Positions 32,801 through 41,549 of a DNA stretch of 64,000 nucleotides are shown here, one piece after another (position 1 is the first letter of the stretch; every line of letters begins with the position of its first letter). The DNA comes from Pseudarthrobacter oxydans (GTDB lineage: Bacteria; Actinomycetota; Actinomycetes; Actinomycetales; Micrococcaceae). Made by a program: the position numbers and the translations under genes. The notes below the pieces were generated by a model, which saw only the letters and a list, made by a program, of their open reading frames with translations, had not been told where the DNA came from and did no database searches. Location: contig NZ_JAUSSN010000014.1 in NCBI RefSeq assembly GCF_030812335.1, positions 1-64,000 on the forward strand, in the 5' to 3' direction.

Positions 32801-33682
32801 CTAGATCTTGCTGACCTGGTTGAATGCCAGCGTGACCGGGGTCTCGCGCTCGAAGATGGAGACCAGCACCACGAGGGTCTGGGAATCCACCTTGATTTCC
32901 GAGATCGTGGCCGGAAGGGTCTCGAAGGGACCTTCCTTGACGATGACGGACTCGCCAACCTCGAAGTCGACGTCGATCTGCGCGGCGGCGTGCTTGACCG
33001 GCTTGCCCTTCTCGGCCTGCTCTTCTTCGAAGACCGGGGCGAGCATGGAGAAGACCTCGTCGAGGCGCAGCGGGACCGGGTTGTGGGCGTTGCCCACGAA
33101 GCCGGTGACGCCGGGGGTGTGGCGGACGGCGCCCCAGGAGGCATCCGTCAGGTCCATGCGGACCAGGACGTAACCGGGGATGCGGACGCGGTTGATGACC
33201 TTGCGCTGAGCATTCTTGATCTCAACGACTTCCTCCATCGGAACCTGGATTTCGAAGATGTAATCTTCCATGTCCAGGGTCTGGATGCGGGTTTCAAGGT
33301 TGGCCTTGACGCGGTTCTCGTAGCCGGCGTAGGAGTGGATGACGTACCAGTCACCTTCCTGGCGGCGCAGCTTGGCCTTGAATTCGTCGGCCGGATCGAC
33401 CTCGGCGGCGGCTGCAGCGGCGGCCAGCGCGTCAGCCGACTCGTCGTCGCCTTCGGCTGCCTCTTCGCCGGCCTCGGCGACGGTGTTTGCCTCGTCGACG
33501 TCGGCGGACTCGTCTACCTCGGCGGACTCGCCAGCGGCGGCCTCTGCCGTGTCAACGGCCTCGTCAGCGACGTCGGATTCGGGCGCAGCAGACACAGCCT
33601 CGGACTCTTCCCCGGCTTCCGCCGCGGCGTCTTGGCTCTTATCCAGCTCAGTCTCAGTTACCTCGAGCTCCTGCTCAGACAC
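32801..33682 (-). CDS. nusG: Transcription elongation/termination factor NusG with acidic N-terminal extension
   Basis: This NusG binds RNA polymerase and couples it to Rho or to S10/NusE. The NGN domain begins at about residue 112 (WYVIHSYAGYENRVK) and includes PGYVLVRMDLTD; the KOW domain is VGESVIVKEGPFETLPATI. The first 100 residues are a strongly acidic, Ala/Glu/Ser-rich extension, much longer than in E. coli (293 residues against 181) but usual in actinobacteria. The GTG at 33682 is chosen because AGGAGA lies 5-6 nt upstream; an ATG at 33712 has none. Confidence 0.96.
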   Translation of the reverse strand: MSEQELEVTETELDKSQDAAAEAGEESEAVSAAPESDVADEAVDTAEAAAGESAEVDESADVDEANTVAEAGEEAAEGDDESADALAAAAAAAEVDPADEFKAKLRRQEGDWYVIHSYAGYENRVKANLETRIQTLDMEDYIFEIQVPMEEVVEIKNAQRKVINRVRIPGYVLVRMDLTDASWGAVRHTPGVTGFVGNAHNPVPLRLDEVFSMLAPVFEEEQAEKGKPVKHAAAQIDVDFEVGESVIVKEGPFETLPATISEIKVDSQTLVVLVSIFERETPVTLAFNQVSKI

Positions 33683-33797
33683 TTGGTCTCCTGCTTCCTC
33701 ATTGCCTAACATGCCTATTTAAATGACTCAATTCCGCACACCCCGCGGAACCCCCGGAATCCCGGTGGTAATCCACGCAGTCTGCGGACCGGTCGCC

Positions 33798-34082
33798 TTA
33801 GTTGTCCCCGGGGCCCGTGCCACCGAAGACCCAGCCCACTGCGGTCCCGAAGGCCAGATCCAGCAGGGTGACGATGAGCATCATGATGACCACGAACACC
33901 AGCACCACGAGGGTGTAGTTGATCAGTTCCTTGCGGGTCGGTGCAACGACCTTCTTCAGTTCCCCGATGACCTGGCGGACGAAGAGTGCGATTCGAGCGA
34001 AGAAGCCTGCCTTGGGGGCATTCTTGGCGGGGCGGCCACTGGAGCTGCTTGCAGCCGTTTCGGTCACCTGGTCCTCACTCAT
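33798..34082 (-). CDS. secE: Preprotein translocase subunit SecE
   Basis: This 94-residue protein is the single-helix SecE that stabilises SecY. The conserved amphipathic region FVRQVIGELKKVVAPTRKEL precedes one C-terminal membrane helix (YTLVVLVFVVIMMLIVTLLDL). The start at 34082 (MSEDQVTE) gives a product of normal actinobacterial size; the upstream open frame runs into tRNA-Trp and cannot be coding. It lies between tRNA-Trp and nusG, the classic order. Confidence 0.95.
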   Translation of the reverse strand: MSEDQVTETAASSSSGRPAKNAPKAGFFARIALFVRQVIGELKKVVAPTRKELINYTLVVLVFVVIMMLIVTLLDLAFGTAVGWVFGGTGPGDN

Positions 34083-34160
34083 CCTCGCAATGTCGGATAC
34101 CCGGCTCTGAACTGAACCATGGTTGCTGCGCTTGCTCCGGAGAAACCGGAACAGCTTGCG

Positions 34161-34233
34161 CAGGGCAGACAGGACTCGAACCTGCAACCTGCGGTTTTGG
34201 AGACCGCTGCGCTACCAATTGCGCCACTACCCT
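34161..34233 (-). tRNA. trpT: tRNA-Trp (CCA)
   Basis: The acceptor stem AGGGTAG pairs with CTGCCCT, with G as the discriminator base. The D arm, the anticodon loop CTCCAAA (anticodon CCA), and the T arm with TTCGAGT are all present in order. The 3' CCA is not encoded. It lies just upstream of secE on the same strand. Confidence 0.96.
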
Positions 34234-34543
34234 ATGGAGCGAAAACCAGTTCCGGCCTGTTTCCCCAGACTTTCCTGAGGCGCAGACCATCATCGTGTTT
34301 TCAACACCGGAGAACCAGTCTACGCAACAACTGCGCCTACGTCGAACCGGCCCTGCCGGACCGTCCCGCCCCGCCCCGAAAACAGGGAAAAACGAGGCGG
34401 TAAACCGGCTGTAAAAACCATCTGACCCACATGCAGTCACATTTCCACGCCGGCACCGCGGACGATCCGGTGAACAGCATAGAGTAGGTTCCGTCGAATC
34501 CCACCAACAGCCACCGAAGCTGCCAGCGAAGAATGGACCCGCG
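34234..34543. other. Divergent gap between tRNA-Trp and aminotransferase
   Basis: These 310 bp contain no gene. They must hold the tRNA-Trp promoter (minus) and that of the aminotransferase (plus). A TAGGTT at about 34491 is a possible plus-strand -10 giving a leader of roughly 45 nt. I see no terminator or RNA motif. Confidence 0.4.
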
Positions 34544-35761
34544 ATGACTGCCGCCCGCGTTTCACAGCGTATTTCCGCCATAGCCGAATCCGCCACGTTG
34601 GCTGTTGATGCCAAGGCGAAGGCGCTGAAGGCGGCCGGCCGCCCGGTCATCGGCTTCGGCGCCGGCGAGCCGGACTTCCCGACCCCCGAATACATCGTGC
34701 AGGCAGCCATCGAAGCCGCCAGCCAGCCCAAGTACCACCGCTACTCACCGGCGGGCGGGCTGCCGGAACTGAAGCAGGCCATCGCGGCCAAGACGTTCCG
34801 GGATTCCGGCTACAAGTGCGAGGCCGCCCAGGTGCTGGTCACCAACGGCGGCAAGCAGGCCGTGTACAACACCTTCGCCACGCTGCTCGATCCGGGCGAC
34901 GAGGTCATTGTCCCCACGCCGTTCTGGACCACGTACCCGGAGGCCATCCGGCTGGCGGGAGGCGTGCCGGTCGACGTATTCGCCGGACCGGAGCAGGGAT
35001 ACCTGGTCACGGTGGAGCAGCTCGAGGCCGCCCTCACGGACCGCACCAAGATCCTGCTCTTCGTCTCCCCCTCCAACCCCACCGGCGCCGTGTACTCGCC
35101 GGAGCAGGTCAGGGAAATCGGCCAGTGGGCCGCCGCCAAGGGCCTGTGGGTGGTCACGGATGAGATCTATGAGCACCTGACCTACGACGGCGTGCCCTTC
35201 ACCTCGATTGCCACGGCCGTCCCGGAACTGGGCGACAAAATGGTCATCCTGAACGGGGTTGCGAAGACCTACGCCATGACCGGCTGGCGCGTGGGCTGGA
35301 TGATCGGACCGGCCGACGTCATCAAGGCCGCGACCAACCTGCAGTCGCACGCCACGTCCAACGTCTCGAACATCATGCAGATCGCCGCCCTCGCCGCAGT
35401 GTCCGGTCCGCTGACCGCCGTCGAGGAAATGAAACTCGCCTTCGACCGCCGCCGCAAAGCCATCGTCGCCGGACTGAATGCCATCGAGGGCGTCGAATGC
35501 CCGACGCCGAAGGGCGCCTTCTACGTCTACGCGGACGTCCGCGCCTTGCTCGGCAAGGAGTTCCCGTCCGCGAACGGTCCGGTCCGGCCGTCGACGTCGG
35601 CGGAGCTGGCCACGCTGATCCTGGACGAGGTCGAGGTGGCCGTGGTTCCGGGCGAGGCTTTTGGCCCCTCCGGCTACCTGCGCCTCTCCTACGCCCTGGG
35701 CGACGAGGACCTCGCCACAGGCGTCGCCCGGCTGCAGGACTTCCTCGGCAAGGCAAAGTAG
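34544..35761 (+). CDS. aspC: Aspartate aminotransferase (PLP-dependent)
   Basis: This 405-residue fold-type I aminotransferase interconverts aspartate/oxaloacetate with glutamate/2-oxoglutarate. The PLP lysine is K241 in GVAKTYAMTGWRVGW; SPSNPTGAVYS and DEIYEHLTY are the cofactor-binding blocks and the C-terminal RLSYAL arginine binds the carboxylate. It belongs to the Ibeta subgroup (Thermus type). The same gene next to secE occurs in Streptomyces. Aspartate or a closely related amino donor is the likely substrate. Confidence 0.93.
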   Translation: MTAARVSQRISAIAESATLAVDAKAKALKAAGRPVIGFGAGEPDFPTPEYIVQAAIEAASQPKYHRYSPAGGLPELKQAIAAKTFRDSGYKCEAAQVLVTNGGKQAVYNTFATLLDPGDEVIVPTPFWTTYPEAIRLAGGVPVDVFAGPEQGYLVTVEQLEAALTDRTKILLFVSPSNPTGAVYSPEQVREIGQWAAAKGLWVVTDEIYEHLTYDGVPFTSIATAVPELGDKMVILNGVAKTYAMTGWRVGWMIGPADVIKAATNLQSHATSNVSNIMQIAALAAVSGPLTAVEEMKLAFDRRRKAIVAGLNAIEGVECPTPKGAFYVYADVRALLGKEFPSANGPVRPSTSAELATLILDEVEVAVVPGEAFGPSGYLRLSYALGDEDLATGVARLQDFLGKAK

Positions 35762-35776
35762 CAGCCCAAACCCCCG

Positions 35777-35835
35777 ATGCGCTATCACTTAGGGTCCTTA
35801 TTCCCGTGCGATAAGGACCCTAGGTGATAGCGCAT
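35777..35835. terminator. Bidirectional terminator between aspC and the response regulator
   Basis: A 25-bp stem starting ATGCGCTATCAC (35777-35801) pairs with 35811-35835 with one mismatch around a 9-nt loop. It lies 15 nt after aspC and 6 nt after the convergent response regulator gene. A TCTTT run follows on the plus side. Confidence 0.85.
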
Positions 35836-35841
35836 CTTTGG

Positions 35842-36516
35842 TTAGAGGAGGCGGCGTTCGGCGGCCCAGCGGGTGAGTTCGTGCCGGCTGGAGAGCTGGA
35901 GTTTTCGCAGCACCGCCGAGACGTGGGTCTCGACGGTCTTGATCGAGATGAACAGCTCCTTCGCGACCTCCTTGTAGCTGTAGCCGCGGGCGATCAGCCG
36001 CATCACCTCGAGTTCGCGGGCGGAGAGCCGGTCCAGCTCGTCGTCGGCAATGTCCGCCGGGGCGGTCCCGAAGGCGTCCAGCACAAATCCCGCCAGCCGG
36101 GGCGAGAAGACGGCGTCCCCGCCGGCGACGCGGCGGACGGCGTCGGAAATTTCTGCCCCGGAAATGGTCTTGGTGACGTAGCCGCGGGCCCCGGCCCGGA
36201 TCACGGACACGACGTCCTCGGCCGCGTCCGAGACGCTGAGGGCCAGGAACCGGGTGCTGCCCAGCAAGGGCGCGGAGCCGGCCAGCACTTCGCGTCCGCC
36301 GCCGCCGAGCCCGCCCGGCAGGTGCACATCCAGGAGCACGACGTCGGGACGCACGGCGGCGATCACGGCCACGGCGTCCTCCACCGTGCCGGCCTCGCCC
36401 GCCACGACGATGTCCGGGTCCAGGTCCGCCTTCAGGCCGGACCGGAAGATGGCGTGGTCGTCCACGATCACCACCCGGATCCCCTGGGCCGGGCTCCCCG
36501 CTTCGGTGCTGCTCAC
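35842..36516 (-). CDS. NarL/LuxR-family response regulator
   Basis: This 224-residue response regulator has an N-terminal receiver (about 12-130) with DD at 19-20, the phospho-acceptor D63 in VVLLDVHLPG and a switch lysine in GYVTKTI, followed by a LuxR-type HTH (about 155-220, LSARELEVMRLIARGYSYKE). It overlaps the upstream sensor kinase gene by 4 bp and is certainly its partner. With the PspC-domain genes alongside, a role in envelope-stress response is inferred. Confidence 0.94.
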   Translation of the reverse strand: MSSTEAGSPAQGIRVVIVDDHAIFRSGLKADLDPDIVVAGEAGTVEDAVAVIAAVRPDVVLLDVHLPGGLGGGGREVLAGSAPLLGSTRFLALSVSDAAEDVVSVIRAGARGYVTKTISGAEISDAVRRVAGGDAVFSPRLAGFVLDAFGTAPADIADDELDRLSARELEVMRLIARGYSYKEVAKELFISIKTVETHVSAVLRKLQLSSRHELTRWAAERRLL

Positions 36517-37817
36517 AGTCTTGCCTCTCCGTTGCTGTTCGTGGCGGCAGCCCCGGCGGGTGCTCCCGCTGAGAGGGGCAGCCTGAGCCGCACCTCGGTG
36601 CCGTCCTGGGTGCTGTTGATGGTGGCGGTGCCGCCGTGGCGGTTCATCCGGCCGACAATCGACTCGCGGACCCCCAGCCGGTCGGCGGGGACGGCATCCA
36701 GGTCAAAGCCGGGACCGCGGTCCTTCACGAAGACCTCCGCTGCGCCGTCGGTGACTTCCAGGTACACCGATACGGCGCCGCCGCCGTGCCGGGCCGCGTT
36801 CAGCATGGCCTCACGGGCGGCCTGGACCAGTGCCTCGTGGCGTTCGGTCATAGCGCAGTCACCCACCGTGACGACCTCGACGGCGTGGCCCAGGGAGTCT
36901 TCCACTTCCGCCGCCGCGGTCTTGATGCCCTCGGAGAGCTGACCGGCTTCCTTGCCCGGGTCCCGGTACAGCCAGCCCCGCAGCTCGCGCTCCTGGGCCC
37001 GGGCCAGGCGGACGACGTCGGTCTCGTTGCCGGCGCGGCGCTGGATCAGGGCCAGCGTCTGCAGCACGGAGTCGTGCAGGTGGGCGGCGATCTCGGCCCG
37101 CTCGGTCGCGCGGACCCGGCCGGCCCGCTCCGTCTCCAGGTCGCGCCAGAATTTCAGTCCCCAGGGCAGGAGGACCAGGGCCACGCCGCCGAGCACCGCC
37201 ACCGAGGACAGCAGGGCAAGCCAGGTCTGTTCCCAGGACCCGGAGCCGGACACCATGATCAGGACACCGCTCACGACGAGGGCCAGCCCGGCCGCAAGGC
37301 GGGCCCAGCCGCCGGCCTGGTCCGCCTTGGTCTTGTCCACGAGGCCTGCCCGGCGCGTCTCGTCCAGCTGCATCCAGGCGATGGCCGCGCCGCCCAGGAT
37401 GGCAGCTACCGGGATGAGCGTCCCGAGCGGAACATCCACACCGAGCATGCGGGCGATCAGGATGCCGGCGGCCAGCAGCAGGCCCGCGCCGAGCAGGATC
37501 TCCTTGCCGTAGCGCATGCCGGTGACACTGCTCCACCAGGAATCGGCGGGTTCCGCCCCTGCCGGCGCGACCGCCGGGGCAATCGGCGACGCCGGCTGGC
37601 GGGCATTGCGTTTGGCGCTTTCGTCCGCGGTGGGAACCATGATCCAGAGCCAGGCGTAGAAGGCGACCCCGGCGCCCCCGGCGAGCGCGGCGACCGCCAT
37701 GCCCAGGCGAACCATGCGCACCGGCCAGCCCAGGTGCCGGGCGAGGCCGGCACAGACCCCGGCAATCACCCGGTCGCTGCCGCGGACCAGCGGCGGGCGG
37801 GAAGCGGCGGTTGTCAT
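36513..37817 (-). CDS. Sensor histidine kinase with N-terminal PspC domain
   Basis: Residues 8-63 are a PspC domain with its membrane helix (AGVCAGLARHLGWP ... FYAWLWIMVP). Four to five further hydrophobic segments cover about 105-222. The cytoplasmic kinase core of the NarX/LiaS type follows: LHDS with phospho-acceptor H248, N-box REAMLNAARHG, G-box DRGPGFDLDAVP. There is no extracellular sensor domain, so sensing is probably within the membrane, directly or through partner proteins. It is divergent from the PspC/LiaF-like gene at 37942. Confidence 0.93.
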   Translation of the reverse strand: MTTAASRPPLVRGSDRVIAGVCAGLARHLGWPVRMVRLGMAVAALAGGAGVAFYAWLWIMVPTADESAKRNARQPASPIAPAVAPAGAEPADSWWSSVTGMRYGKEILLGAGLLLAAGILIARMLGVDVPLGTLIPVAAILGGAAIAWMQLDETRRAGLVDKTKADQAGGWARLAAGLALVVSGVLIMVSGSGSWEQTWLALLSSVAVLGGVALVLLPWGLKFWRDLETERAGRVRATERAEIAAHLHDSVLQTLALIQRRAGNETDVVRLARAQERELRGWLYRDPGKEAGQLSEGIKTAAAEVEDSLGHAVEVVTVGDCAMTERHEALVQAAREAMLNAARHGGGAVSVYLEVTDGAAEVFVKDRGPGFDLDAVPADRLGVRESIVGRMNRHGGTATINSTQDGTEVRLRLPLSAGAPAGAAATNSNGEARL

Positions 37818-37941
37818 GACTCAATCCAAACATGGATCAGGGTTCCCCGGACCCGTTTTCAGCCCTAACCGGGGGTGACTCAGGGACAGTTCAGGGTGGT
37901 CCCCAGTAGAGCGGATTCGCGGCGGACGGGAGGATCGAAGT

Positions 37942-39753
37942 ATGAATCCGCACACTGAGCACCCCGATGAAGGCACCGTCCCTTCGGGCGGCAACGCCGG
38001 ACGGCCCGCAGGGACCAATAAAGGGCAAACTACAGGGCCAAAAGCAGGGCCGTCCGACGGGCAAAATACAGAGCCGTCCGAAGGGCAGGCCGCCGGAGAA
38101 TCCGCAGCTCGGCCGGCCGGTCAGCCGGCAGACACCTCCGCCACCCTTCCGCTGGATACTTCCGCGACCCTCCCCCTGGACTTTCCGGCCGGCGCCGGCG
38201 CCGAGGCCCCCCGCGGTTCCGCCGCGGACCAGCGGCCCGCGGCCGACACCTCCGCCACCCTTCCGCTGGACACCTCCGCCACACTCCCCCTGGACTTTTC
38301 CGCAGGCTCCGGCGGCGCGGGGACGCCTCCGCTGCCCCCACCGCCCCCGCCGTCCTACTACGGCGCGACACCCCCGCCGGCCGGCAGCCAGCCGCAGAAT
38401 TTCTTCGACTGGACCCGCAGCCAGGGCGTCTACCGGGGCCGCGAGCGCTGGGTGGGGGGCGTCGCCAGCGGCATTGCCCAGCGCCTCGGCATCGACCCGC
38501 TGATTGTCCGCGGCATCCTGGTCGTCCTGGCAGTCTTCGCCGGCGTCGGCGTCCTCCTCTACGGCATCGCCTGGGCACTCCTGCCCGAACCCGACGGCCG
38601 CATCCACGTCCAGGAGGCCGCCGCCGGCCGCTGGTCGTCCGGAATGACCGGCGCCCTGATCACCACCATCATCGGCTTCCCCAGCCTGGGCACGGGCGTC
38701 TGGGGCTGGGACCGCTATGGCTTCGGCGCCTTCATCTGGACCGTCTTCTGGGTCGGCGGCGCCATCTACCTCATCTACTACCTGACACAGCGCAACAAGT
38801 CCCGGAACGGAGTCACGTCCATGTCCTCGAGCCCCCAGACCGGCGGCCCGGCAAACCCCGGCTATCCGCCGAACCCGATCACCCCGGCCTACCCGTCAGA
38901 CCGGTCAGACCGGTCAGACCGGTCAAACCCGGCAACGCCCTCAGCACCGACGGCCCCCTTCGCCACGACCGGCTACGGCGCGTCGGCCACGCTGCCCCGC
39001 TACGGCGAGACAACGGTGCCCGGCCCGGCCTGGGGCACGCCTCCGCCTGCCGGCCCCACGCCTCCCCCCGGGGGCGGCTACCAGCCGGTGCCGGGCGGCG
39101 GGCCCGTCCCGCCGGCCAAGGACCGGAACTTCGGCCCCGGGGCCCCCGCCGTCGCGGTCACCGCAGGCCTCGCCCTGCTGGTGGGCGGCGGGCTCAAGGC
39201 CCTCGACGTCGCGAACGTGATCGACCTCGGCACCTCCAGCAACGCCGTCGTCTGGGCCAGCGCCGCAGTCGTCCTGGGGCTCGGCATCCTCGTCGCCGGC
39301 CTGCGGGGCCGCACGTCGGGGATCCTTGGGTTCTTCGCCGTGGTCGCCCTGATTGTTGGCGGCATCTTCAACTTGCTTCCCAACGCCGACCGCTTCCGCC
39401 CCCAAAACGCCGACTGGTCACCGGTGAGCGTCGAGCAGGCCCGGGCCGGTTTCGACATCACGGCCGGCACCGGGACCGTGGACCTGACGAGGCTCGCGAT
39501 CAATCCGCCGCTACGGACCGACGTCGTGGTCCCCGTCAACGCGACGGCGAGCAACCTCACGGTGGTCATCCCGGATGACGTCCCGGTGCAGATCCGCGCC
39601 GACATGACCATGGGCAACCTCAATGAGGGCACCGAGAACCATGGTGGCATGACCAACCAGCGAAGCTACTACAACACCGACAAGCCGGGAGAGACGCTGA
39701 TCGTGGAGATCGACGGCACTTTCAGCAACGTGACTATCAGGGAAGGGAACTGA
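37942..39753 (+). CDS. PspC-domain / LiaF-like membrane protein
   Basis: This 603-residue protein has a disordered Pro/Thr-rich N-terminus (1-150) with four TSATLPLD copies (65-72, 73-80, 103-110, 111-118), a PspC domain (about 159-216), two further helices, and a second Pro-rich linker with a triple SDR repeat. Three more helices then precede a C-terminal LiaF-like beta domain (about 505-603, ending ETLIVEIDGTFSNVTIREGN). LiaF proteins inhibit LiaRS-type cell-envelope kinases; the divergent PspC-kinase pair fits that logic. GGGAGGA precedes the ATG. Regulation of the kinase is an inference. Confidence 0.87.
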   Translation: MNPHTEHPDEGTVPSGGNAGRPAGTNKGQTTGPKAGPSDGQNTEPSEGQAAGESAARPAGQPADTSATLPLDTSATLPLDFPAGAGAEAPRGSAADQRPAADTSATLPLDTSATLPLDFSAGSGGAGTPPLPPPPPPSYYGATPPPAGSQPQNFFDWTRSQGVYRGRERWVGGVASGIAQRLGIDPLIVRGILVVLAVFAGVGVLLYGIAWALLPEPDGRIHVQEAAAGRWSSGMTGALITTIIGFPSLGTGVWGWDRYGFGAFIWTVFWVGGAIYLIYYLTQRNKSRNGVTSMSSSPQTGGPANPGYPPNPITPAYPSDRSDRSDRSNPATPSAPTAPFATTGYGASATLPRYGETTVPGPAWGTPPPAGPTPPPGGGYQPVPGGGPVPPAKDRNFGPGAPAVAVTAGLALLVGGGLKALDVANVIDLGTSSNAVVWASAAVVLGLGILVAGLRGRTSGILGFFAVVALIVGGIFNLLPNADRFRPQNADWSPVSVEQARAGFDITAGTGTVDLTRLAINPPLRTDVVVPVNATASNLTVVIPDDVPVQIRADMTMGNLNEGTENHGGMTNQRSYYNTDKPGETLIVEIDGTFSNVTIREGN

Positions 39754-39754
39754 C

Positions 39755-40060
39755 ATGAGCAGCTATGACGCACCGACCGGCAGCACGGAACACCGCGGCC
39801 CTGCCGCTCCCGCGCGGTCCGCTCCCCCGGAGCCGCCGGAGGATTCCCCGGCCCGTGTCGGCACCATCGTCTGGGGGCTGATCGTGGTGGCCCTCGCCGT
39901 CCTCATCATCGTCGCCCAGCTCGGCATCGTGGCACTCAACGGCACCTACGTGGTGATCGGCCTGATGATCGGCGCCGGGGCGGCACTCGTGATCGGCGGG
40001 CTGCTCTCGGCCCGCGGTCGCGACAAACGTGACAAAGCAGCACCGACAGGGAAGGCTTGA
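39755..40060 (+). CDS. Two-helix membrane protein of the PspC locus
   Basis: This 101-residue protein has a Pro/Ala-rich cytosolic N-terminus (1-34), two membrane helices (about 36-58 and 63-86) and a basic tail. The ATG begins 1 nt after the preceding stop codon and the next gene follows 3 nt later, so the three genes are one operon. No known domain recognised. Confidence 0.85.
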   Translation: MSSYDAPTGSTEHRGPAAPARSAPPEPPEDSPARVGTIVWGLIVVALAVLIIVAQLGIVALNGTYVVIGLMIGAGAALVIGGLLSARGRDKRDKAAPTGKA

Positions 40061-40063
40061 GCC

Positions 40064-40318
40064 ATGGAAAAGTTCTTTAGCACCGTCCGGGGCCTCGGCC
40101 TGAAACGTGGTCCGCAGCGCTGGTTGGGCGGTGTCTGCGGCGGGATCGCCGCCAAGCTGAACGTGGACGTCGCGTTCGTCCGGATCGCGTTCCTGCTCTT
40201 CGCGCTGCTTCCCGGACCGGCCTTCGTGCTGTATCTCGTGGCCTGGCTGCTCCTGCCGGACCAGCGGAACGCCATCGTCCTCGAGTCGTTCCTGGCGAAG
40301 CGCCCGAACCGGCCCTGA
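40064..40318 (+). CDS. Small PspC-domain protein
   Basis: This 84-residue protein is essentially one PspC domain: QRWLGGVCGGIAAKLNVDVA then a membrane helix and the LYLVAWLLLPDQ ending. It is the third PspC domain in 4 kb and the last gene before a terminator. PspC proteins in enterobacteria act in the phage-shock response; here it is probably an accessory of the neighbouring kinase system (inference). Confidence 0.9.
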   Translation: MEKFFSTVRGLGLKRGPQRWLGGVCGGIAAKLNVDVAFVRIAFLLFALLPGPAFVLYLVAWLLLPDQRNAIVLESFLAKRPNRP

Positions 40319-40334
40319 GGCCCTCCGCGTGAAC

Positions 40335-40370
40335 CCAAGTGCCCCTGCCGCCGGCGGGGGCACTTGGTTG
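40335..40370 (+). terminator. Terminator of the PspC operon
   Basis: CCAAGTGCCCC (40335-40345) pairs with GGGGCACTTGG (40357-40367), followed by TTGTTGT. It lies 17 nt past the last stop codon. Confidence 0.85.
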
Positions 40371-40472
40371 TTGTCATGGTTTGTGTCCTGCCCCACATGC
40401 CCCATTAGACTCTAGGTGAGCTCAGCGTGGCGCTCTGCCTGTAACCCTTCGAGCCAGGATTTGAGCCGAAAC

Positions 40473-41498
40473 ATGAAAATTGGAATCCTCACCAGCGGCG
40501 GAGACTGCCCCGGACTGAACGCCGTCATCCGTGGCGCCGTCCTGAAGGGCATCGCCGTCCATGGCCACGAATTCGTGGGATTCCTGGACGGCTGGCGCGG
40601 CGTTGTCGAGGGCGACATCATCGATATCCCCCGCACCATGGTCCGCGGCATCGCCAAGCAGGGCGGGACCATCCTGGGCACCTCCCGCACCAACCCGTTT
40701 GAGAACAACGGCGGGCCCGAGGTCATTAAGGCCAACATGGACCGGCTCGGCATCGACGCACTCATCGCCATCGGCGGCGAGGGGACCCTGGCCGCGGCCA
40801 AGCGGCTCACCGACGCCGGCCTGAAGATCGTCGGCGTCCCCAAGACCGTCGACAACGACCTCGACGCGACGGACTACACCTTCGGCTTCGACACCGCCGT
40901 CGAGATCGCCACCGAGGCGATCGACCGCCTGCGCACCACGGGAGAGTCCCACCACCGCTGCATGATCGCCGAGGTGATGGGCCGCCACGTGGGCTGGATC
41001 GCGCTGCACGCCGGCATGGCCTCGGGCGCCCACGCCATCCTGATCCCGGAGCAGAAAGCCTCGATGGAGCAGATCGCCGAATGGGTCACCTCGGCCCGCG
41101 ACCGCGGCCGCGCCCCGCTCGTCGTCGTCGCGGAGGGGTTCGTTCCGGATAACCAGGAAACACCGCACTCCGAACGCGGGCTGGACACCTTCGGCCGTCC
41201 GCGGCTGGGCGGGATCTCCGAACGGCTGGCCCCGGAGCTGGAAGCCATGACGGGCATCGAAACCCGGGCGACCGTCCTGGGCCACATCCAGCGCGGCGGG
41301 GTCCCCACGGCATTCGACCGGGTGCTGGCGACCCGCCTGGGCATGGCGGCCATTGACTCCGTCGTGGAACAACGCTGGGGCACCATGGTGTCCCTCAACG
41401 GCACCGACATCGTCCATGTGGGCTTCGACGCCGCGCTCGGCAACCTCAAGACCGTCCCGAAGCACCGCTACGACGAGGCCGCGGTCCTCTTCGGCTGA
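40473..41498 (+). CDS. pfkA: 6-phosphofructokinase
   Basis: This 341-residue phosphofructokinase catalyses the committing step of glycolysis. Motifs are GGDCPGLNA (9-17), the phosphoryl-donor site GGEGTL with G104, PKTVDNDLD with K124 and D127/D129, and MGRHVGWIALHAG. By the usual numbering G104 favours ATP and K124 is shared with pyrophosphate-dependent enzymes; this mixed set is known for actinobacterial (group III) ATP enzymes, so ATP is the more likely donor. The start at 40473 fits the family; a TAGACT -10 lies about 65 nt upstream. Confidence 0.94.
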   Translation: MKIGILTSGGDCPGLNAVIRGAVLKGIAVHGHEFVGFLDGWRGVVEGDIIDIPRTMVRGIAKQGGTILGTSRTNPFENNGGPEVIKANMDRLGIDALIAIGGEGTLAAAKRLTDAGLKIVGVPKTVDNDLDATDYTFGFDTAVEIATEAIDRLRTTGESHHRCMIAEVMGRHVGWIALHAGMASGAHAILIPEQKASMEQIAEWVTSARDRGRAPLVVVAEGFVPDNQETPHSERGLDTFGRPRLGGISERLAPELEAMTGIETRATVLGHIQRGGVPTAFDRVLATRLGMAAIDSVVEQRWGTMVSLNGTDIVHVGFDAALGNLKTVPKHRYDEAAVLFG

Positions 41499-41537
41499 GC
41501 TCCTGATCCTCCGCGCCGAGCCCGGCGCGCCCGTGGG

Positions 41538-41543
41538 TAGGGT
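41538..41543 (+). promoter_or_regulatory. -10 box before GNAT gene at 41550
   Basis: TAGGGT, then GGAGTC, then the ATG. The 6-nt distance fits a leaderless start, although GGAG could also act as a very close ribosome-binding site. Confidence 0.4.
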
Positions 41544-41549
41544 GGAGTC

